Under the pieces are notes generated by a model. The model was not told the origin of the DNA. It saw only the letters and a program-made list of their open reading frames with translations, and did not search any database. Shown one piece after another: positions 28,017 to 33,192 of a stretch of DNA of 33,192 bases; within the stretch, counting starts at the first letter, position 1; each line of letters opens with the position of its first letter. The position numbers were made by a program, and so were the translations under genes. The stretch spans positions 1-33,192 of the forward strand of contig JABDMD010000185.1 of NCBI GenBank assembly GCA_013001685.1, given 5' to 3'. Origin of the DNA: Gammaproteobacteria bacterium (GTDB lineage: Bacteria > Pseudomonadota > Gammaproteobacteria > UBA4575).

Positions 28017-30092
28017 ATGGACAATAAGAAAGATTTATTAATTGAAATTGGTACCGAAGATATACCAGCAAGATTGCTGCTGAGTATGTCTAATGAGTTT
28101 GGCGAATTAATTTGCAAACAACTGAATGCTGCTGAACTGTCTTATTCCAATCATGAAATTTATTGCACTCCACGTCGTCTAGCCATCGTAGTAAGTGATT
28201 TAGACATAAAACAAAAAAACCAAGTCATTGAACGTAAAGGACCCAAAGCATTAGCGGCCTTTGATAAAGAAGGCAATCCAACTCAAGCGGCAAAGGGCTT
28301 TGCTCGTTCATGCGGAATTGATGCGAAACAACTCGAGGTGGATGATGATCCAGACAATCCTAGACTTACGTTTAGCGAAGAGCGTATTGGCCAAAGCACC
28401 AAAGAGTTATTACCAAATATAATCGAAGAAACAGTAAAGAAGATAAGTGTTCCCAAACGTATGCGCTGGAACCAATCTGGCGCAGAGTTTATTCGACCCA
28501 TTCGTTGGCTATTAGTACTACTGGGCTCAGAAACTGTTGCAAGCACTTTGTTTGGCATCAAAGCGAGTAACGTGACACAAGGACATCGATTTCATGCTGC
28601 AAAAGAGATTGTTGTTAAACATCCATCAGCTTATAAAGAACTGCTAAATATAAAAGGCCATGTGTTAGCAGATTTCAAAGAGCGTCAAGATAATATTTTA
28701 CAGCAAGTTAAAACTCTAGCTAGCCAGGTAAATGGCACACCTTCCTACACACAAGAATTATTAGACGAGATCACGGGTTTAGTGGAATGGCCATGTGCAA
28801 TGCTAGGAGAGTTTGATGCACAGTTTTTAGAAGTGCATAAAGAGCTCCTCATCAGCACCATGCAAGACAATCAAAAATATATTCCATTGTTGAATAAAGA
28901 TGGTGAGCTACTGTCACAGTTTATTATTGTCAGCAATATTAATAGCAAAGACCCCGCCACTGTTAAACATGGTAATGAAAGAGTTATCGTGCCACGCTTT
29001 GAAGATGCAATGTTTTTCTGGCAACGCGATAAGAATGTTAAATTAGAATATAATTTAGAAAAGTTGGGGAGCGTCGTTTACGAAAAACATTTAGGTACAC
29101 TTAAAGACAAAACCGAACGAAATATAAAACTCGTAGCTTATTTAGCCAATTATACAAATGCTGATAAAAACAATTGTGAGCACGCAGCAAAATTAAGTAA
29201 ATGTGACCTTGTGAGTGAGACCGTTAGTGAATTTCCAAAACTTCAAGGCATCATAGGCCGAAACATAGCTTTCCTTAACAATGAAAACGAAGACATCTGT
29301 ACAGCGATTGAAGAGCAATATTTACCTAAACAATCTGGTAGTAAATTACCTACAACACCCGTAGGCATAACACTCGCCTTAGCAGACCGCTTAGACACGC
29401 TGGTGGGGATTTTTGCAATAGGAAAAATACCAACTGGACTTAAAGACCCTTATGGTTTACGTCGTGCAGCTCTTGCTGTTTTACGCATTATCATTGAAAC
29501 ACCATTGAATATTGATCTCAGCGAATGCTTAGAAAAAGCTGCGACTTTTTTCCCTGATAAATTGAATGCTGATAAGGCCGTAGGTGATGTACACGAATAT
29601 ATTAATGAACGCTACCGTGCCTATTTTTCGGATCGAGATATTCCAGTTGATGTGATCGATTCTGTATTAGCAAACCATCCCACACATCCAAGCGATGTGG
29701 CTGCAAAAATTGATGCGCTAATGAGCTTCCGCAAGCTACCAAATGCAGAAAGTCTTGCAGCAGCAAATAAGCGAATTCGCAATATTTTGAAAAAAATCGA
29801 TCGTGATAATATTGGTGAAGTAGACATAAACTTATTTAAAGAAAATGCTGAGAGTACCTTGCATAGTGCTTTAGAAAGTTTATCCGATGATGTAGAAAGC
29901 TTATTCAAAGACAACCAATATGAACAAGCTTTGAGTAAATTGGCCGATTTACGACAACCAATAGATAATTTTTTTGATGGCGTAATGGTTATGGATAAAG
30001 ATGAAAAATTAAAAGCCAATCGAATTGCTTTGCTATCAAGGATAGATTCATTATTTATGCATGTTGCTGATTTTTCTAGACTGCAATCATAA
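28017..30092 (+). CDS. glyS: Glycyl-tRNA synthetase beta subunit
   Basis: DLLIEIGTEDIPARLL, TPRRLAIVV, GKIPTGLKDPYGLRRAALAVLRI. Confidence 0.98.
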   Translation: MDNKKDLLIEIGTEDIPARLLLSMSNEFGELICKQLNAAELSYSNHEIYCTPRRLAIVVSDLDIKQKNQVIERKGPKALAAFDKEGNPTQAAKGFARSCGIDAKQLEVDDDPDNPRLTFSEERIGQSTKELLPNIIEETVKKISVPKRMRWNQSGAEFIRPIRWLLVLLGSETVASTLFGIKASNVTQGHRFHAAKEIVVKHPSAYKELLNIKGHVLADFKERQDNILQQVKTLASQVNGTPSYTQELLDEITGLVEWPCAMLGEFDAQFLEVHKELLISTMQDNQKYIPLLNKDGELLSQFIIVSNINSKDPATVKHGNERVIVPRFEDAMFFWQRDKNVKLEYNLEKLGSVVYEKHLGTLKDKTERNIKLVAYLANYTNADKNNCEHAAKLSKCDLVSETVSEFPKLQGIIGRNIAFLNNENEDICTAIEEQYLPKQSGSKLPTTPVGITLALADRLDTLVGIFAIGKIPTGLKDPYGLRRAALAVLRIIIETPLNIDLSECLEKAATFFPDKLNADKAVGDVHEYINERYRAYFSDRDIPVDVIDSVLANHPTHPSDVAAKIDALMSFRKLPNAESLAAANKRIRNILKKIDRDNIGEVDINLFKENAESTLHSALESLSDDVESLFKDNQYEQALSKLADLRQPIDNFFDGVMVMDKDEKLKANRIALLSRIDSLFMHVADFSRLQS

Positions 30093-30115
30093 TTAATCTT
30101 GGAGTTTAACCCCTC

Positions 30116-30652
30116 ATGAGTGAATTAAAAGCTGTTGTTCTAGATCGTGATGGCGTTATTAACGAGGATTCGGATGGGTTTATAAAATCACCCGAAGAGT
30201 GGATTGCAATTGAAGGCAGTTTACAAGCTATCGCAAAACTTAATTACGCCAAAGTAAAAGTTTTTATTGCTTCTAATCAATCTGGAATCGCACGTGAATT
30301 ATTTGACTACGACATGTTAAATAAGATTCATCAAAAAATGCTCGCCGAACTAGTCCAACACGGCGGACATCTTGATGGGATTTTTTTCTGCCCAGATCTT
30401 GAAGGCGAGTGTCGCAAACCTAAAACTGGCATGTTGGTTGAAATTGAAAAACGTGCACATTTGTCTCTAGAAAAAGCTCCTTTCATAGGAGACTCTTTAC
30501 GTGATGTGCAAGCAGCCATTTCACATGGTTCACAACCTATACTAGTGCGCACAGGTAAAGGTTCAGTAACCGCGTTAAGTGAACAGCTGCCACGTAATAT
30601 TCCTATTTACGATGATCTTGCGCAAGCAGTAGATGCTTTGCTCTCAGAATAA
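30116..30652 (+). CDS. gmhB: D-glycero-beta-D-manno-heptose-1,7-bisphosphate 7-phosphatase
   Basis: VVLDRDGVINEDSDGFIKSPEEW, ASNQSGIAR, IGDSLRDVQAA (HAD family); downstream of glyQS. Confidence 0.9.
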   Translation: MSELKAVVLDRDGVINEDSDGFIKSPEEWIAIEGSLQAIAKLNYAKVKVFIASNQSGIARELFDYDMLNKIHQKMLAELVQHGGHLDGIFFCPDLEGECRKPKTGMLVEIEKRAHLSLEKAPFIGDSLRDVQAAISHGSQPILVRTGKGSVTALSEQLPRNIPIYDDLAQAVDALLSE

Positions 30653-30679
30653 ATATTTAGCACCTAATATTACTTACTA

Positions 30680-31399
30680 ATGTTACAAACTTTACGATCC
30701 TTGCTGTTTTTAGCAGGTATGGCCATTCTTACTTTTGTATTTGGCTTTGCATGCTTACTTACTATCGTTATTCCTTACAGAATGCGCTACCGATTCATTT
30801 CTTATTGGAGTGCTTGCAACTTATGGTGGCTGCGCATTACCTGTGGTTTGGGATACACAGTTACCGGCAAAGAAAATATCCCGAATCATCCATGCATTGT
30901 TATGTCGAATCACCAATCCGCCTGGGAGACAATGGCACTTGGACCTATTTTCCCACCTTTAATATGGGTGGTTAAAAGAGAACTGCTTTTTGTGCCTATC
31001 TTTGGCTGGGGTTTGGCACTTACACATCCTATAGCTTTAAATCGAGGTGCCGGTAGAAAGGCAGTTGGCCAACTGGTAGAACAGGGTGTAAAAAAAATAA
31101 AAAAAGGACACTGGATATTAATCTTCCCAGAAGGTACACGAACTCCACCCGGTACAAAACGTAAATTTAAAATTGGTGGCGCCATGTTGGCAGAAAAAAG
31201 TGGCGCGCCTATCATTCCTGTGGCACATAATTCGGGTAATTTCTGGGCGCGCAGGCAACTCGCCAAAAGTCCTGGTACTATACAGATGGTTATAGGGCCA
31301 GCAATTACTACTGCTGGGAAAACTGCCAACCAAATAAATCAAGAAGTCTATACATGGATAAGTACACAACGGGATGTAATTGAAACTAAAAGGAGTTGA
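30680..31399 (+). CDS. plsC: 1-acyl-sn-glycerol-3-phosphate acyltransferase family
   Basis: SNHQSAWE acyltransferase motif, FPEGTRTPPG. Confidence 0.88.
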   Translation: MLQTLRSLLFLAGMAILTFVFGFACLLTIVIPYRMRYRFISYWSACNLWWLRITCGLGYTVTGKENIPNHPCIVMSNHQSAWETMALGPIFPPLIWVVKRELLFVPIFGWGLALTHPIALNRGAGRKAVGQLVEQGVKKIKKGHWILIFPEGTRTPPGTKRKFKIGGAMLAEKSGAPIIPVAHNSGNFWARRQLAKSPGTIQMVIGPAITTAGKTANQINQEVYTWISTQRDVIETKRS

Positions 31400-31795
31400 T
31401 TAAATTGCATCATCTCTATTAGAAAAATATCTTCTAGTAACTGGCACTGACAGAAACACGATTGCAGCTATTGCCAAAACAATATAAATCAAACAAAAAT
31501 ATTCGGTCAGACCAATATATTTTTGTTGTGGTGCAGCATTTTGTTGGAAAAAATATAGCCACATTAGACAGCCAGTGCCAGAAATAATTAAAACTATATA
31601 AGCTCCTATACGAGCCACCGCATGTCTTTTCAGCAAGCCAATTGAAATTAATATGATAGCAACGCCAATAAATATTGATGTAAACCCGCTTAATGAATAA
31701 ATAGCAATATAGCCGTAAAAAACACTACTTATCCCCGTTAATATACAAATTAACGCAACCATCCAGACACCAACTCGAGTAACTGATTCACTCAT
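31400..31795 (-). CDS. Hypothetical small integral membrane protein
   Basis: Several hydrophobic helices. The ORF opens at 31828, but Met at 31795 (MSESVTRVGVW) gives an ATGA overlap with the upstream gene's stop. Confidence 0.65.
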   Translation of the reverse strand: MSESVTRVGVWMVALICILTGISSVFYGYIAIYSLSGFTSIFIGVAIILISIGLLKRHAVARIGAYIVLIISGTGCLMWLYFFQQNAAPQQKYIGLTEYFCLIYIVLAIAAIVFLSVPVTRRYFSNRDDAI

Positions 31796-32835
31796 GGGCA
31801 GGGGTTGGGTTGTTGTTGATGAATACATTCTATTTTTTCTAAAACTTCATTTGTAAGTTCTACATTACTACTGTCGATATTTTCTTTGAGCTGCTGCATA
31901 GTTGTTGCACCGATAATATTCGCAGTAACAAAAGGTCTAGTGTTTATAAAAGCCAATGCCAATTGTGTGGGTGAATAGCCATACTCTCGCGCTAAGTTTA
32001 CGTAGGCTGCTGTCGCACTTTTACCTTCTTTATTACTATAGCGAGTAAAACGCTCATATAATGTTAGCCGGGCATCTGCAGGCGAGTTGTTAATATATTT
32101 ACCACTTAACACACCAAAACCTAATGGCGAATACGCCAACAAACCCATACGTTCACGATATGATACTTCTGCTAAACCAATTTCATAAGTTCGATTCAAC
32201 AAACTATATGGGTTTTGGATACTTACCATTGAAGGCCAAGAATTTTTTTGCGCGAGCAATTGGTACTGCATCGCACCCCAAGGGGTTTCGTTACTGATGC
32301 CTAGGTGGCGTACCTTGCCTTGCTCAACCGCTTTAACTAAACATGCATAAGCATCTTCCATAATTGACACATCTGACGAAATTGTTTCTGCTTCATTATG
32401 TTTATAGCCTAAAGGCCCAAAATAATTAGTATTCCTTGCTGGCCAGTGGATTTGGTATAAATCGATATAATCTGTTTGCAAGCGCTCAAGGCTGGAATCC
32501 AATGCAGCATTAATTTGCTTAGGTATTAACTGTGCGCCGCCACGTAAATACGGCATCATCCCCGGACCAGCAACTTTTGTGGCAAGAATAATTTCTTTTC
32601 GTTTGCCAGTTTTTTTTAACCAAGTACCTATATATTCTTCTGATTTACCTTGTGTGTGCTCCAACGGTGGCACCGGATACATTTCTGCAGTATCGAAAAA
32701 ATTTATCCCTTGTGAAACTGCATAAGCCATATGTTCATGTGCTTCAGCCTCAGAATTTTGTTCGCCATAGGTCATAGTGCCAAGACAAATTTTACTAACT
32801 CGAATATCTGTTTTACCTAATTCATTAAATTGCAT
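31792..32835 (-). CDS. Aldo/keto reductase, Tas-like
   Basis: KICLGTMTYGEQN, NFFDTAEMYP, DYIDLYQIHWP, LGISNETPWG. Confidence 0.92.
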   Translation of the reverse strand: MQFNELGKTDIRVSKICLGTMTYGEQNSEAEAHEHMAYAVSQGINFFDTAEMYPVPPLEHTQGKSEEYIGTWLKKTGKRKEIILATKVAGPGMMPYLRGGAQLIPKQINAALDSSLERLQTDYIDLYQIHWPARNTNYFGPLGYKHNEAETISSDVSIMEDAYACLVKAVEQGKVRHLGISNETPWGAMQYQLLAQKNSWPSMVSIQNPYSLLNRTYEIGLAEVSYRERMGLLAYSPLGFGVLSGKYINNSPADARLTLYERFTRYSNKEGKSATAAYVNLAREYGYSPTQLALAFINTRPFVTANIIGATTMQQLKENIDSSNVELTNEVLEKIECIHQQQPNPCP

Positions 32836-32849
32836 GCGCTACGTTTTTA

Positions 32850-33192
32850 TTAGTTAAATAATATGAGCACACCTGTGTACCCATATAAACGATTGTGGAA
32901 AATTTCGCCATTAGCAAAAAACCCAACTAAAGGAAAATCCCCTAACTCATCTTGAATCATTTTCAATTCTTCAGAATCATTGCCAAATTGATAACGTCCT
33001 CGACCAAGACAAGTATAATATAGTCCCCCATGCGGCTTGCTTTGTAAGCGTGACTTCATCGTACCCAACATTCTTAACATATCTTCACGCGCACTATTGC
33101 CATCACGTCGGCAGAACATAAACTTGCTGCCCTCATACAAATAATCTCCCACTGCAATAAGCTTTTCTTCTTCATCAAAACCAATAATATTT
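32850..33192 (-). CDS. FIST_C-domain-like protein, truncated by right window edge
   Basis: GLYYTCLGRGRYQFGN... FPLVGFFANGEIFHNRLYGYTGVLILF. The frame stays open upstream of the listed 33152 start (IIGFDEEEKLIAVGDYLYEG). Confidence 0.75.
   Translation of the reverse strand, partial: NIIGFDEEEKLIAVGDYLYEGSKFMFCRRDGNSAREDMLRMLGTMKSRLQSKPHGGLYYTCLGRGRYQFGNDSEELKMIQDELGDFPLVGFFANGEIFHNRLYGYTGVLILFN

Noticed and set aside
1-33192. CRISPR arrays, tRNA/rRNA genes, transposases or phage genes
   Set aside because: No regularly spaced direct repeats, tRNA/rRNA-like sequence, or mobile-element protein motifs were recognised on either strand.

Overview
Chromosomal window, gammaproteobacterial by gene content and synteny. 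Left end, minus strand: two tandem type IV pilus minor-pilin/PilY1 clusters (fimT-pilV-pilW-pilX-pilY1-pilE, then a second fimT-pilV-pilW-pilX-pilY1 running off the left edge). Then a DJ-1/YajL protein, a YibQ-type deacetylase, a CtpA protease and EnvC (minus); ArsR regulator, YibN-like rhodanese, GrxC, SecB and GpsA (plus); TrmL (minus); PyrD class 1B-like (plus); NtrC, NtrB, a DUF4124-like protein and GlnA (minus); GlyQ, GlyS, GmhB and PlsC (plus); a small membrane protein, an aldo/keto reductase and a FIST_C-like partial CDS (minus). The most interesting element is in the 'empty' glnA-glyQ intergenic region (about 25.85-27.09 kb). It contains (i) a glnA sigma54 promoter, (ii) an 18-bp perfect inverted repeat made of two NtrC-like sites, (iii) a divergent, near-consensus sigma54 promoter (TGGCATAGGCCTTGCT), and (iv) a predicted ~0.5 kb transcript. 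That transcript has at least seven short hairpins presenting GGA in the loop (AAGGAT/ACGGAA/AGGAT), about 15 GGA triplets and a strong terminator, which is the architecture of a CsrA/RsmA-sequestering sRNA (CsrB/RsmY/RsmZ type). The same transcript carries an unlisted 42-codon membrane-peptide ORF whose Shine-Dalgarno lies in a GGA loop. I propose a nitrogen (NtrC/sigma54)-linked, possibly dual-function CsrA-sponge RNA. All calls come from reading the sequence; no database search or folding program was run.
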